From Eudorina sp. 2006-703-Eu-15 (lineage: Eukaryota > Chlorophyta > Chlorophyceae > Chlamydomonadales > Volvocaceae): 64,000 bases of DNA. Under the pieces are notes generated by a model. It did no database searches and was not told the DNA's origin. It worked only from the letters and a program-made list of their open reading frames with translations. Location of the stretch: the NCBI GenBank assembly GCA_003117195.1, contig BDSI01000025.1, positions 1 to 64,000 on the forward strand. The letters run 5' to 3'. The translations under genes were made by a program, and so were the position numbers. This document shows positions 47,001-59,800 of the stretch, one piece after another; positions within the stretch are counted from its first letter, which is position 1, and every line of letters starts with the position of its first letter.

Positions 47001-48721
47001 CATGGCAGGTCGCGCAAGGACCGTGCACCACAGCCCCTTTCGACGCGAGCCCGAGGCGCCCTGTCGGGCGGCGGGGTATGTACGGACGACGGGTTATGTA
47101 CGGACGACGGGGTATGTACGGACGGCGTGGTATGTACCAGGCGCATGGTACACAGACACGCGCCGCCGCGCGTGTGTGCTTCGCCCCTTATCCGTACGAC
47201 ATGAAGGACTGCCTTCCGTTTCAAGGCGAACACTGGAATGCTTCCCGGTGTGCGTACCCCGAACAACCCCGGCGCCAAGCCAACCCACCCACCTTTGAAG
47301 GAGGGGCTGAGGGCGCAGCAGCAGCGGATCCGGAGGCTGAGGAGGACGGGGCGGGGGCGGAGGACGGGGCGGGGCCGGAGGAGGACGGGGCGGGGGCGGA
47401 GGAGGACGGGGCGGGGGCGGGCGTGGGGCCACGCCCCGGAGCAGGGGCAGGGTTGGGCGCGGTATCGGGACTGCTGGCAGCAGGCGCCTGAGGTGGGAGC
47501 TGGGTGCCCGGCACCACAATCTGGGTGACCCGTGGGTCTAGGGTCACCGTCACGCCAGCTGTGGGCAGCGTCGTCACGCGACCGCGGAAGGGAGGGCGGG
47601 CAGGGCAGGGGGCAGGGGGCAGCACGCAGGAGAGGGGGAAGAAGGGGGTGCGGGGCCCGACAGGACATGGCCGCGCGCCGGGTCACGACGGGGCTCCATC
47701 AGCCCTCACCCTCTCTCCAGAGACCACCACAGGAGGCCGCACAGGTCCACAGGACACGTTTTCTGCCCCCTTCGACCTATACCTACTCCGGCTACTAAAA
47801 ATGCGCGAGTCCCCGTACATACGGTAACCGTACAAGCAAGCGCGCGCGGAGCTGTCGGCGCACCTACCTGGGACGGAAGTGACGGTGGGGCCGGGCGCAG
47901 TCACCGAGACAGCGACGCCGCTCTGCATGAGCCGGCGCTGCGCCGCGACGGGGCCTGTGGTGGTGGTGGTGGTGGTGGTTTCGGAGTGGGCCGCAGGGGG
48001 GTCGCAGCGAGGAGGGCAGGGGCTGGGTGCGGTCAGCGGAGGGAGGCCGGGACGGCAACTTGTGGTTGTGGTTGTGGTCGTGGTGGTGGTGGCTTTGGGT
48101 CGTGGTGGTGGCTTTGGGTAACAAGGGTCGTGATGGCTTTGGGTAGTGACGGTGGTGGTAGGAACACCTGTCCATCTGGCTGGCTGTGAGGAAGTAAAGG
48201 TTGTGCGCGGGCGCTGGGGAGTGTCAGCCTACCCACCCTCGCGGGCGCTGGGGAGGGTCAGCCTACCCACCCTCGCGGGCGCTGGGGAGGGTCAGCCTAC
48301 CCACCCTCGCGGGCGCTGGGGAGGGTCAGCCTACCCACCCTCGCGGGCGCTGGGGAGGGTCAGCCTACCCACCCTCGCGGGCGCTGGGGAGGGTCAGCCT
48401 ACCCACCCTCGCGGGCGCGCGCATGCAAGCAAGGCAAAAAAGGAAGGGTCCAGGTGCGGTGGTCAGCGGTGCCCAGCCAGGTCCCCGCGATGGGCGGCGG
48501 ATGGCCGTGCGGTGCCCTGCCAGGGCCGCATTGAGATACGAGGGCCACATACATGCCTGGGAGACCCACCCACCCATGCCAGGTGGCGGCGGAACGAGGA
48601 CCCCTCCATCAACACATCGATGCCTGTATGTCGTAACGTACTCACAGTCAGAGCTCGCCATCAGCAGCGCCAGGAGGGAGAGGGCGGCAGCCGCCACTGA
48701 AGAACGGCGGAGGGTGGCCAT
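44049..48721 (-). CDS. Small secreted proline/alanine-rich protein
   Basis: Seven exons: 48721-48646, 47954-47868, 47558-47293, 46749-46694, 46350-46279, 45311-45215 and 44228-44049. All phases agree and the total is 834 bp (277 residues). The ATG exon encodes a clear signal peptide (MATLRRSSVAAAALSLLALL, then MASS before the cleavage region). The mature part starts with Cys and contains short Val/Thr-rich strands (SVTAPGPTVTSVP, GVTVTLDPRVTQIVVPG). A Pro/Ala/Ser repeat follows (APAPSSS units), then a Gln/Ala-rich helical part (AWQQQHQARAEAAATQF), and the end is Gly/Ala-rich. I do not recognise a family; an extracellular matrix or periplasmic role is only a guess from the signal peptide and composition. 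The final exon, after a 986-bp intron, is the least certain. Confidence 0.65.
44461..44576. repeat. Minisatellite, about 4 units of 34-35 bp
   Basis: CACTGCGCTCC followed by AACGGGCAGCGCTACAC-like sequence recurs about four times, inside the last intron of the secreted-protein gene. Confidence 0.85.
45537..46043. mobile_element. hAT-type MITE (507 bp) in an intron
   Basis: Perfect 15-bp terminal inverted repeats CAGTGTTGCTATCTT and AAGATAGCAACACTG are flanked by the perfect 8-bp duplication CTCGGAAG (45529-45536 and 46044-46051). An 8-bp target duplication with CAG-type ends is the hAT signature. The interior has repeated GCCGGAAA/TATTTCC and CCTGCG/CTGGAAATCTGC motifs near both ends (subterminal repeats) and no transposase. 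It lies in the intron between exons 46350-46279 and 45311-45215 of the secreted-protein gene, so splicing is presumably unaffected. Confidence 0.9.
48207..48417. repeat. Minisatellite, about 6 units of 34 bp, in intron 1 of the secreted-protein gene
   Basis: The unit GCGGGCGCTGGGGAGGGTCA plus GCCTACCCACCCTC is repeated with almost no variation, suggesting recent expansion. Confidence 0.95.
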
Positions 48722-50964
48722 GCTTGGGGCGCGAAAGCTAGTCTAGCACTGGATTAGCCGGCTGCTGCTGCTGCGGCGGCGGCGGCTGCTGACGCCGGCA
48801 GGTTGGGTATATCGTGTATGTAATGGCCGGATTGAAGTGCATCACCAGCTGCAGGTCTATCTTTTTGCAGGGACCAGGAAGGGGCCGATGGGTGACTGAC
48901 TCTTGACCGACTTATCAAACTGTGGGTGGGTTGTGGGCTTTTGTGTCTTTGAGCCGCAGGCGCCGCTGCAGTATAGAGACCGTACGGACCCTTCGCCCCA
49001 GGGACGACGCATCCTGGGCTCGCCTGGGCTCCTTTCCCTGAATGATGCATGGGACGGCTGTAGTCGACACGTCCCCCCTCGGCTGGCCTGAGAGGCCACC
49101 TCGTTGCGCCGCCTCGTGACAGGCCTAGGCCGTAATGGTGGCGGCGGTGGCATTGAGGGGGCTGACGGCTGGCTGCTGGTGGGAGACAGAAAAGCGCGGC
49201 GCGACCAGCGCCTCAGCAGGGCCGCCGGAGCGAGGTAGGGTTGCATGGCAGCCGGGGCTGGGAGGCTGAGAGGCTGCATGGGACGGCGCGCGTGCGCTCC
49301 AACGAAACGCGTTCGCAGCGGACGGAAAGTACTTGGGCGATGGGGCCCAAGACGCGAAGGCTTACCTTACCGCACAGACCTACACCACCTTGTTCACGGC
49401 CTGAGACTCGGGCAAACGATTGGTCCCATTTTTTCTACAAAAAGCCGAGATATTAATGAGTAATTGATTGATCTTCATGGCATTTTTCTTGCCGAGGTTT
49501 AAGCTGGGCCCGAGGTCAAACGTCGATGGTCATGATCTCGGTTTCGGAATATTACGAACCGAACGGCGACCACGGGGCGATCCAACACCCGCGTTTCTCC
49601 GCGCTCAATGCAAAGTGTTAAACTGATGCGAAATTAAAAGTTATTTTTTATTTGCAACGACCATGAATGTGTCGATCGCTTGCCTGGAAGCGCGCCTCGT
49701 CCCGTCCTCGTGGAACATGAGCAGTTTCTGTGCGAATGTGCGTGAACTTGGTTGCATTAGGCCCATGAGGTAGATTCGTCGCTACAGGGAGGATAGTTTC
49801 GGGCCATCTGCGTCACTTAGGCTCGCTGCTCAGCCGAGCTGAGCAGCGGTGATACACGATTGCTGTCTTTACAGATACACCTCTTAGTGTATGGGTTGCA
49901 CCTCTCAGTGCGCAGTTCTTGCCTGGACAAGGCATTACTGTAACATCCCAACGAGTACCGCCGCAACAACATCGCTCGTGGACGACAACGCGCAAAGATA
50001 AAGTCAGCTGTGCATTGCAGACCGTGTGCCGCTGACAGAGTCTGCGCAGGTGCTGTCCTGCGTCTGCCCGCACGCAGTGCGCATCTTCCGCTTTGTCCCG
50101 TGCAGCGCACGCAGTGTGTCATGACAACAGCCTGGATCTGTCCGACCGCCTTGCTTGGCCGCACAGCTGATACGGCAAGGCATTCAATACCTAGCGGCGT
50201 ACAGAGGACCTCATTGCGGCACCCTGATCGCTTGATGGCCATCTCGGGGTGGGTGCCGAACGTACATCGTAGGCCGCATCGTAGGCCGCCCGTGCCTGCC
50301 CGTGCCGGGCCGTGGCATTCGTACCGTTCGAGCCCACACGTTGAGGTAATGATATGCCGGTTATTAAGAGCAGGGGCGAGTTTAGGATTTCTAGGATTTA
50401 AACAAATCCTGACAAACGGGAAGGATGGATGGACGGACGGAAGGTATCTTGACCGATGGACGTGCGAACGTCAAAATTCACTTAGTACAATACCAATTTT
50501 TAAATTAACCAAGTCGTAGTAAGCCAGAGCGGAGTAAGCGCGGTCGCCGCGTTTTCCGTGCAAAGTTTCCCTCTGAAATTGAGCGGACATTGCTTCACGC
50601 CAAAACAATACAAGTTTTAAGCATGAGATGCAGATTCTGCTTTCGCTTTTGTATTGGGACTTGCTCGCCCCGTACGGTGTCGCATTCAAGCACTCCAACG
50701 GCCAAGGCCGAACGCAGGGGCCGAGCGTCGATTTCAGTCTGAATCGAATCAGTATCAATGAACTTTTAGCAGGTTGTCGAGAAATAAGGTCAGAAAGAGC
50801 ATGTCATATGATGGCGAGTGAACCAACGACCTTTGTATGATAAGGACAGTCGTAAGAGATCAAAGCAGATCAAAGTGAATCGTGAAGTGCCCTCATCAGT
50901 AATTTTCTGCCAGATATTAGCCATTCCGCACACTAGGAAGTACTGACGTATACCTAAGGTCGGA
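48722..50964. other. Intergenic region between divergent genes
   Basis: It lies between the start of the minus-strand secreted-protein gene and the start of the plus-strand ankyrin-type gene, so it should contain both promoters. Open frames here (for example 50,010-50,519) show no splice pattern or family motif. GC falls after about 49,420. No repeat or RNA gene was recognised. Confidence 0.5.
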
Positions 50965-53010
50965 ATGTCTACTGGAGCGCAAATGGCGACCAGCTGGTCT
51001 GACCTCACGCCCGAGCTGCAGGAGCGTGTTGCTCATCACCTGCCGGGCAACGACGTGGCCTGCACCTTGAGGCTGCTCGACAGGGCCGCCGCGGAGCTCT
51101 TTCGCGCCGCGACCCGGGTCCGGCTGTCCGAGCCGGTGCCGCCGCACGCCTTCGCGCGGCGCTGGGGCAGCCCGGACGTACACCGCAGCCTGACGCTCAA
51201 AGTCCGGAGACAGCTCCTGGCTCTGACTGCGGCCAGCGGCGTCCTGAGCAACCTTCAGCTGGCCATCGCCGCCGCGGGCTGCGGCCCGGATCTGTCAGTA
51301 TCCTCAAGCGCGGCGGCGAGAGGCCACCTCACTGTGTGCGAGTGGCTGGCAGAGCAGTATTACGCGACTCGCCTCTGCGTGCTGGAGGCAGCTGCCGGCG
51401 AGGGCCACGTCGCCCAGGTGCTTCATCTCCTCAGCTGCTGGCCGGATGGAGTCGTGACGGCATGGTGCGCGGCAGCCCGCGCGGGGCGCCAGGACGTGTG
51501 CGAGGCGCTGCGGGTGGCTGGCCTTTTCAGTAGCTATGCGGTGAAAGCGGCTGTGTGCGACGCTGCGCAAAGGGGACACGTCGAGCTGGTGCAGTGGCTG
51601 CTGCCGTACGCGCCTACGGCGGACAAGGGGTTCGTGGAGCAGCTGGTCAAGCAAGCGGCGTACGGATGCGACTTGGAGGGGTTGCAACGTGTGTACGTCA
51701 CCCTCCGATCGGTGCGGGAAGACGGCTGGAGGCCGCGGCCGGACGAACGCGACGGCCCCCTCCTCGCCGCCCTGGCCAGCCCCACCCCGGACTGGCGCGC
51801 CAAAGTGGACTGGCTGCGGGAGCTTGGCTGTGCGCTGAACGGCCCGGACGCGAGCAAGGTCAATTTCCGGCTTCCACATGCGATGCACCGCATGGAGCGC
51901 GCCCAGCTGTACGTGCAGCTGCGGCCGGGGGCCGCATTTGTTGCCGCTGTTTGGCAGGTCCTCTGCAAGGGGCTGGAGCTCGCGGCACCCGAGCTGGTGG
52001 ACTTTGCCCTGGAGCTGTGGCCAAAAGACAAGTTGACTTACCTGGGCTACTGGAGGCCGGACGACAGGAACCCGCGATACCAAATTGTGGAGCTGTTTGA
52101 GCTGCCGGATACCCCGGCCCAGGTGGCGGTTGCCGCGCGGCTCGCGGCTCGAGGCGTCCTCATCTGGCCGATGGTTGTGAAGGCGGCGGCGTTCACGGGC
52201 CATCTGCAGGTGCTGCAGTGGATGGCCGCCGGCGGGGCGGAGGCAGCAGCGAGCCCGGAGGCGGCTGCAGCGGCTGCATGGGCTGAGGCGGAGGGGCTGG
52301 CGGGGGCTGGACCGAAGGTCAGGGCGGCGGCTGCACTGGCACTGGAACTCGCGCTGGAGGACTGGAGGCGCGACCTGTGCAAGAGTTCGGCGCGCTGTGG
52401 CAGCCTGGAGGTGGTGCAGTGGCTGCGGGCGCACGGTTGCGCGTGGGATGACCTCACCTTCACCAGGGCGGCAGAGTCGGGCAACGTCGCGCTTCTCGAG
52501 TGGATGGTGGAGCAGGGCTGTCCACTGCCGGTGAGTGGGTAGGTGGTCCACCTGTGTTTGTTGCGGTATACCCCTAACATGCTACATGGGGCTTATGTAT
52601 GTGACAGCCGTCCGGTGGTATGCCATGCCAGTCCATGTTATTTGGAGCATGCCGTACAGGATGCCCTATATATATACCTGCTAATGCAACACCAAACGCA
52701 TACGTACTTTTCGTCTCCCCGCTGTGTGCGGAATCAACAGACGGACAGCGCCTGCTACAAGTACGCGATCTGCAACCAGGACCTGGCGGTGCTGCGGTGC
52801 CTGCAGCGGCTGGGGGTGCCCTGGGGCGGCAGGGAGCAGGAGCTTGTCGGCATCGCGGTGGAGCACGGCTGCCGGGTGGAGCTGCTGGCCTGGCTGCTGG
52901 AGGAGGGCTGCGCGGTGGACTGGGAGGCGGCCAGGGGGGCTGCAGCCGGCCGCAAGGGTACCACGGCGGAGGCGGTTCGGGCCTTGATCGAGCAGTGGGC
53001 GAACCAGTGA
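50965..53010 (+). CDS. F-box-like/ankyrin-repeat-type protein
   Basis: Two exons, 50965-52530 and 52741-53010, joined at a phase-0 GT-AG intron of 210 bp, encode 611 residues. The N terminus (SDLTPELQERVAHHLPGND, then CTLRLLDRAAAELF) resembles an F-box-like helix set. Degenerate ankyrin-type helices follow: AAARGHLTVCEWLAEQY, AAQRGHVELVQWLLPYAP, AAFTGHLQVLQWMAAGG, SARCGSLEVVQWLRAHGC and AAESGNVALLEWMVEQGC, with HGCRVELLAWLLEEGC in exon 2. Such proteins are very abundant in Volvox and Chlamydomonas genomes. Substrate recognition for a ubiquitin ligase is a possibility only. A second ATG at 50,983 gives a start six residues later and cannot be excluded. The intron holds no feature of note. Confidence 0.85.
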
Positions 53011-55922
53011 CCGAGTAAATATATCGGCCGCGTCTGTACCAGAAGTAAGCAGGTACCAGAAGTAAGCAGGTTGAAGAGTTTTGTTTAAGCTCGAGTCAGG
53101 ATGTGAAGAGCGGCCAGACGGGTGTACCATAGGTACCGAGAGATACCAAGCGGATGGGCATTGGCTGGGCATCAGGTGTACGGCATTAGGTGTACGGCTA
53201 CAGTAAAACGTCGCAGGGAGGAGGAGACGCCTTTATTGTTGTTCAGAATGGGGGAGGCTGTCGCAGGTGTTGTGAAGCATCGGCCCCCAGCCTCGTGCGC
53301 GCCCTGTAGCGGCCGCGCGCACAGCTGCATCACTGTGCATATGGATTGCCGTGCATGTGGATGGAACGTGGACGGGCCGCTGTGCATGTGTGCATGGACC
53401 ACACGATCGGGGGACTGGGGATGCAAGGGGCGCTCGCACCGAATGTAGATGTTGGTCCAGGCCTTCACCTGGGCACGTCGTCCAAGGTCTTCCTTTGGCT
53501 GATCAGGGCGTGTGGTGAGGCTGATCAGGGCGTGTGGTGACATGTGTTGCGTGGAAACCCCGCCCGAACATGCGCATATGCCCAGCAGGCTGGATCGTGC
53601 GTTATTGAACCAGGCAGGGCCTGGCGGAGAGTCGATGCCTGACGGATGTTTGTGTTCGTTAGTTCCGTTGACTGACTGGACGATGCGTGCTGGACTTGGC
53701 GCAGTGGCACGACTGGGTGCCCACATCCGGTGGCACAGTGTCGGTCTCTGATTTCCGGGGTGAGGGCTTGCAGGTGTTTCAACTTACAACGCCTTCGTCA
53801 ACCACCAACCGACGCCTGCGCGGTGCGCGCGCAGCAGGCGGCCTCACCGCAACTCCGGACGAACCGTACATGTGTACGACAGCATGCGCGTAAGGCAACA
53901 TGCAAGCACTATGTACGTGTGTAGACAAACAATTTGCCGTGCATCGTCCTCCTGCTCGCTCAACTGTGCTAGGTGTACGACTACTTGTACGGTTTTACCA
54001 TTGGGCCACCCATCTGCTAATTTCGACTAGTACGGCACCTGGATACGGCAGTACGACATCACATGTACCGAACGTCCTGCCGTACCTTCTAGACATTGGC
54101 ATCATGCGCACGCACATGCGCAGCTCTGTCCGCATGCCGCTGCCGCCGTCCATCCCACCTCGTATTACTGAAACGACGATATCTAGTTACCTCCCGACTT
54201 GGGCAACGCGACGAATCCGACATGAGTTCCCTGCCCTCATCGACCGTCGTAAACTTCTCATTTATTCTGCACTCAGCTTACGTTCAACGTAACGGCGAGT
54301 GCGCTGAAGGCAACGGCGCCCCCTCTAGACAGCGAACCGACCTCGGCCGGGCCCCCTGCATTATTTTGCGGCGGGCCTGACACGTAAACAAGTTGAACCA
54401 ACCAAGTACGACACGGGTGTACGACATGGATGTCCACAGGCGATGACGCACGTGGTTGGCGCAGCAGGACGGTTGTGGAAAGCACCACCGGACGTCCCAC
54501 TGGCCGCCTACTGAACGTATACCGTCGATATCGATCGAGCATCGAGCAAACATGCGCCGAGCAAATAAAGCACGTGACCTGGCGTGGCACTGCACGAAAT
54601 ACGCGGCGACAGATCCTGGCCGCTCACCCAAGCAAGAACAAACAAAGCCCGACTCTATTCAACGATTCTTAACCGTCGATACTTCTATAATCATATGTTC
54701 ATTCAATGATTTGTTCGTCATTTTCGTAATCAAACCGAGCGAGTCGACCAGAGAAACCAGACAGACGGCAGCAACCTCGCCCCTGCCTAAAGCGAAGGCG
54801 AGGGCGTAGGAGGGCATTCACGCGCGGCGGCGGCCCAACGGAACCCAACCAGCGGGCGAGCCAGCAACCTAAAGAATTTCAAAAGATAAGAGCTGTCGAA
54901 CACGGCGAATACAAAAAACCTGCAGTAGTACCGTAAACTGTATACACGACCGGCAACCGAAATGGCGTCAGTAAAGAGCAAACGAATTTGAGCCAGTGCA
55001 AGTGAACGACGAGTGCCCCTCTCCGACTCCCCCCCAACCGAAGTCAAATCAAAAGCCGCTATCTACCCCCCAACGATGAAGTGCGGGGGCAAGCGCCCGG
55101 CGCGCAGTGCTCCGGGTCGCACCAAGTAGCCATCCACCCACCCATCCACCCATCCATCCACCCACCCATCCAGCCACCCACCCATCCATACCCACGCGCT
55201 GCCCCAGGCCGACCGGCCTCACGCGACCCCAGCCACCCACCCGGCAGCCACCCACCCAACCCTGCAGAGCGACCCAACCGCCAACTGCTGAGCAAAGGCA
55301 CGCACATGGGCTCGGGTCCGGAACAACCGCCAGGGGCGGGCGGGCGGCGCACGGGTGGGTAGGCCCCCACACCTGCCGTACGACACGACGCTGCTCACAC
55401 ACTGCTTGACTCCGCTTCCCGCGGCGGTTCAGTTTGCTTAACAAACACATCGTACACAGCGCAAGGGCGCGACGGCGGGAGGGGGAGGGCGGGCCCTACA
55501 GCACCGGGACCCGAGCGACCCACGGACAGACCGACCGACCGACCGACCGACAGACGGACGAACACCGGCACCGCCACCGCGGCTGGCGACGATGGGGCGG
55601 ACATACAACACACCCACAGCCAGCCACCCACAGCCCAATCGACGGCGTGGCCGATCGACCCTAAACAATGTATGAAGGAATAAAGCAAAGGTCGGTGGTT
55701 GCTTGCGCACCACCAATACCCTCAATAACTCCCGAGGCCATCCGACCGACCAACGGCGCTATATTTCTCAACGTTCGATGGCGGCGTGGCGCCCTGCGCC
55801 ATGCATGAATGCATGCATGTCCGCTGTGCACGGGCGTTAAGAGAACAGAACAAAAGAACCCTAGACCCCAGAAACAGTGCACGGCAGAGCGAAGGGGGGC
55901 TCACGCGGCAGCTATCCAGCCA

Positions 55923-55993
<71 letters not shown>

Positions 55994-56222
55994 CGTCCGC
56001 AGGAGTTCAGTCGTTCGGAGGCTCTAGGTAGGTATGCAGGCAGGCAGCTAGGTACGCGGGCACATGCGGAAAAGAAGAGGAATGCAGTCCTTCTCCGGGG
56101 GCGACCCAACCCAGTCTCCGTGCGGGCATGCATGGCCGCACATTGACACTACATCTCACCATACAGACCACACACGTTCATATTCGGGAAGTTTTGCCGC
56201 TGCCGTTGCCGCCCTCCCCAAA
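53011..56222. other. Interval without a gene
   Basis: No splice-consistent gene was found. It has small duplications (GTACCAGAAGTAAGCAGG at 53,037-53,071; CTGATCAGGGCGTGTGGTGA at 53,499-53,541) and a CCACCCATCCA simple repeat at 55,132-55,192. CGACCGACCGAC is at about 55,530-55,552, and an (AGCC)n-type tetranucleotide array is at 55,915-55,995. Confidence 0.55.
55915..55995. repeat. (CAGC)n tetranucleotide repeat, about 20 units
   Basis: CAGC units interrupted twice by CAGT. The artefactual frames across it read as Gln-Pro-Ala-Ser repeats. Confidence 0.95.
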
Positions 56223-56320
56223 TGTCAATAAAGACAGTGAAACCGCAAAAGAACATCAAACCGATCATCGACGATGTCGGGATGGACGGAGACTGCGAAG
56301 CGTCGACACAGCGTTGACCG
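56223..56320. repeat. Dispersed repeat, intergenic copy
   Basis: Begins TGTCAATAAAGACAGTGAAA and continues CCGCAAAAGAACATCAAACC and GACGGAGACTGCGAAGCGTCGAC. Aligned by eye, it follows the 39.3 kb copy over about 90 bp with scattered substitutions. Confidence 0.65.
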
Positions 56321-56869
56321 TTGCGCCCGCCCCTCACTCCCGGATGCCGCTCAGTCCCGTCGCCAGCACGCAAAAATCGACACCGAGCCGAGCGATCGGC
56401 GAAATGCAGCTCCCCCGCCTCACTGTTGAACCCAGCGCTGCCAACCAACATATCTACCAAGTAGCAACCAACATCCACAGCGAAAGAGACGACGACCTAT
56501 GGGGAAGGCTTTCAGCTGCGGCAGCTACACCACAATCCAGTCTGGCGCCGGAACTCCCTCCTCCTCCGCTTCCTCCTCGGCCGAAGCCATCTGCTCAGTG
56601 CCCGCATGCGGAATCCAGCGGCACACCCCTCCTGGGCAGCCCGGCCGCCGACCTCCCAGGCCACAACCCAAGGCAGGCCAGGTTTGCGCAAAGTGAAGCC
56701 AAGTGCCGCAAGAAACGCAGTAGCATCGGCCGCCCCCCTGCAGGAGCAACGACCAGCACCGTGCGCCTAGCAACTCTCGAGCTCGCATCCTGTCACCCGC
56801 AAGCCAACGAGCCCACGAGGGCCCTGAAGGCGCCCCGCCGCCGCCGCCGCCGCCGCCGCGAGGGGGACC

Positions 56870-59800
56870 TTAGGCCGCCCGCCGCCGCGCTCGCGGCTTC
56901 GCCCTTGCCCTCACGTCTCCTGCACCTCCTCCTCCTCCTCCGCCGCCGCCGCCGCCGCCGCCGTGGCCTCCCCCGCTTCGCACCTCGGGCTGCCCCTCCT
57001 CCTCCTGCAGGAAGCTCATCCGCCAGCCCACATCCCGCACCGCCACCAGCACAGCGGACGCAAAGACCACCGACCCCGCCGCGGCCACCGCCGCACTCCA
57101 GTGCGCCCACTCGACCGCCCACAGGGCGCCCGCGGCGGCGGCTGTAGCGGCTGTGCTGCCGCCCGCGGCCTGAACGGCGGCGGCAGCGCCGCCGCCTGCG
57201 GCTGCCGCGGCGGTTGCGGCACCGGCCCCATCAAGGCGCAGGTCCCTGAAGAGCAGCGTCAGGAGCAGCGCGTCCAGCAGCCAGCAGCCCCGGATGCCGC
57301 GCACGTGGAACTGAGGGGAAAGACCGCAACGCACCGGGGAGGGGAGGGGAGGTAGGGAGGGGATCAATGAAAAGGGCTTGAATGAAAAGGGCTGGAGGGA
57401 GGGTAGAGCGAGAGGGGCAGCGGGTGCCAGCGCGAGTTGAGGGCAGCGAGCCCTGCAGACCGTCGCTGCCACCTCCCAAGGCGACTCGGAACGCGGACGA
57501 CGCTTCTGACGACGACGTGGCTGTTTTGGTCGTTACACTGCTGGCGGTCGGTGTCACCGTAGGACGCGTAGGATATAGGTGGGTGGGGCTGCTTGTACAG
57601 GTGTGGGTAATGCAGTGACGCATGGCATGACATGGCATGGCATGGCATGCAGGGGCCGAGGCGCTGGGTGCCCTTCAACCCCCCAACCCCATGCCACAAC
57701 CCCATGCACACATGCACGGGACGGGCTCGTTGGGGTTGGTGGAAGGGGGCAGCGGAGTCGGGGGGGCGGGGATGATGCCGAAAGAGAGGGGCAGGGGGTT
57801 CGGCCCCGGCGGGCAAATCTGCGGGTTGAGAATTAAATGTGTGTGCAGCAGTGTGGGAAGCAGACGCACGGGAGGCGAAGGCTGCTGCATCCGTACGGCG
57901 CTCGTATACTCACGCTGTACGACACCGGCTGGACAACCACCACCAGCGACGCCAGTGCGCGGCTCGTCCTCAGCAGCTGGCGGGCACTCTCGCCCGGGCT
58001 GCCGTACCAGCTGCCGTACATGTACAGCAGCGTGAGGCAGGCCACGTGGCTTGCCAGCAGGAAGGGCTCCCGCAGCCTGTACCGGTACAAGGTACGGGGG
58101 CGGCGGGTGTTACCCCCCGAGCGCACCACCGAGCATGTGAATCCCGCTGAGCGTAAGGGAAACCTCCTGCGAAATGATCATTCAACGGCGCAGTTGTGCA
58201 AGCTAGCTAACCGATATAGTGCAGGTAGGTCCGCAAATGGTCGGTCGTTCATACACCCGCACTGCCCACCGACGAACCCAGGGTCCCAGACAGCATGCGG
58301 TGAAGGCCGGGCAGGGTCCTCCACCCCCTGCAGCCGGTGCGGACCCAGGGGCAAGGCGTGAGCACCCCCTCCCGCCGCTGCTCTGGCCGAACGCAGCCAG
58401 CCACATCCACCGATTCGCTCCTGCCCCTCCCCTCTCTGCCCTCTCCGCCCTCCCCCCCATCCCTGCCCTCCCCTTCCTCGAACCTCCCTGGCCCCTCCCT
58501 GGCCCCTCCCTGGCCCCTCCCTGGCCCCTCCCTGGCCCCTCCCTGGCCCCTCCCTGGCCCCTCCTGGGCCCCTCCCAATCCCTGGCCCCTACCCGCCCTT
58601 AGCCCCGACCCCCGCCCCCCCCTTCACCTCGGGTCGTTGGCCTTGCTCCGCGCGGCCAGCAGCGCCGCCGGCACCACCAGGCTGCCCCCACACAGCGCCA
58701 TCTGAACCACCGCCCACCCGGGCAGCATCGCAGCCGCCGACAGCGGATGCAGCTGCAGTTGCTGAAGCAGCGAGCCCAACCAGTGCACCGCCGCCGCGCC
58801 GCCACCGCCTGGGCCGCCTGCGCCGCCGCCGCCGCCGGGGACGCCGCCGAGAGGCCCCTCGACCCACGGGCCGTCCGACGGCTCCTTGCCGCGCAGGCCT
58901 ATGAAGGCGCCGCCTGCTCCTCCAGCGGCTGCTGCTCCTGCTTTTCCGTGGCTGACCGCCAGCGAGAACCGAGACGGAGGCCACCCGGGGGAGAACGAGG
59001 ATGAGAACGAGGATGAGAACGAGGATGAGAACGAGGATGAGAATGAGGGTGAGGGCAGCGACACGTCCCCCTGGGTGCCGCCGCCGCCTCCGCCGCCGAG
59101 CCCCACCATGACGGCGGTGGTCAGCGCCAACAGCAGGCCGTTTAGCAGGGCGGCGGCCAGGTCCCAGGGCTGCGCGCGGCGGCAGCGGAAGGAGGTGCAC
59201 GCGTCCTCAAGGCGCCGCTCACTGGAAGGGAGGGAGCGGGGAGGGGGAGGCGAGGCGAGGGGGGGGGGTATAGGAAAGTGGTGGACCCAAAATTCACACA
59301 GGGACCTTGGGGAGAGGGAAAAGGGCCGCGTGGGGGCCGGGGCCCGGGGCCGGGGGCGTGTTCGGGGAGTGGGTCCTCCCGCGGGTGTTGCCTGGCACCC
59401 GCGGGAGTGGACAGGCGCACCTCGCTAGGCGAGCCTGGAGAGCGAGCGAGCAGGTGAGGGGGTGGGAGGGTGAGAGGGTGCAGGCAGGTCTGGGTGCCTG
59501 CGGCGGCTGCAGCCAACACGGGCCACAGGGCCACATACACGGGCCACACGCCTCCCCTCTCCTAACTACCCCTCCCGGCCCCAGCCCCGCCAACCCAGGT
59601 CCATCCGCCCAGCCCCACTCTCCCACCCACCCGACGCCCTCCCTCCACCCACCTGAAACCCAGGAACGCCGCCCGCACCGCCGTCTGCAGCCGCCTCCAC
59701 CAGCTGTCCAGCGGCAGCCGGGACGCGGCGTCGGCCGTCGCCGTTGTCGTCGCCGCCGCCGTCGTCGTCATCGTGGTCGTCGTGGGTGCGGACCTGGCCC

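Noticed and set aside
51304..52551. 415-codon minus-strand frame
   Set aside because: It is antisense to the ankyrin-type gene, which has helical repeats and a phase-0 intron on the plus strand.
57364..57890. Extra exons between 57,310 and 57,914 in the membrane-protein gene
   Set aside because: Candidate acceptors exist (for example near 57,824), but the direct join 57914 to 57310 is already phase 0, and the intervening frames are low-complexity Pro-rich sequence.
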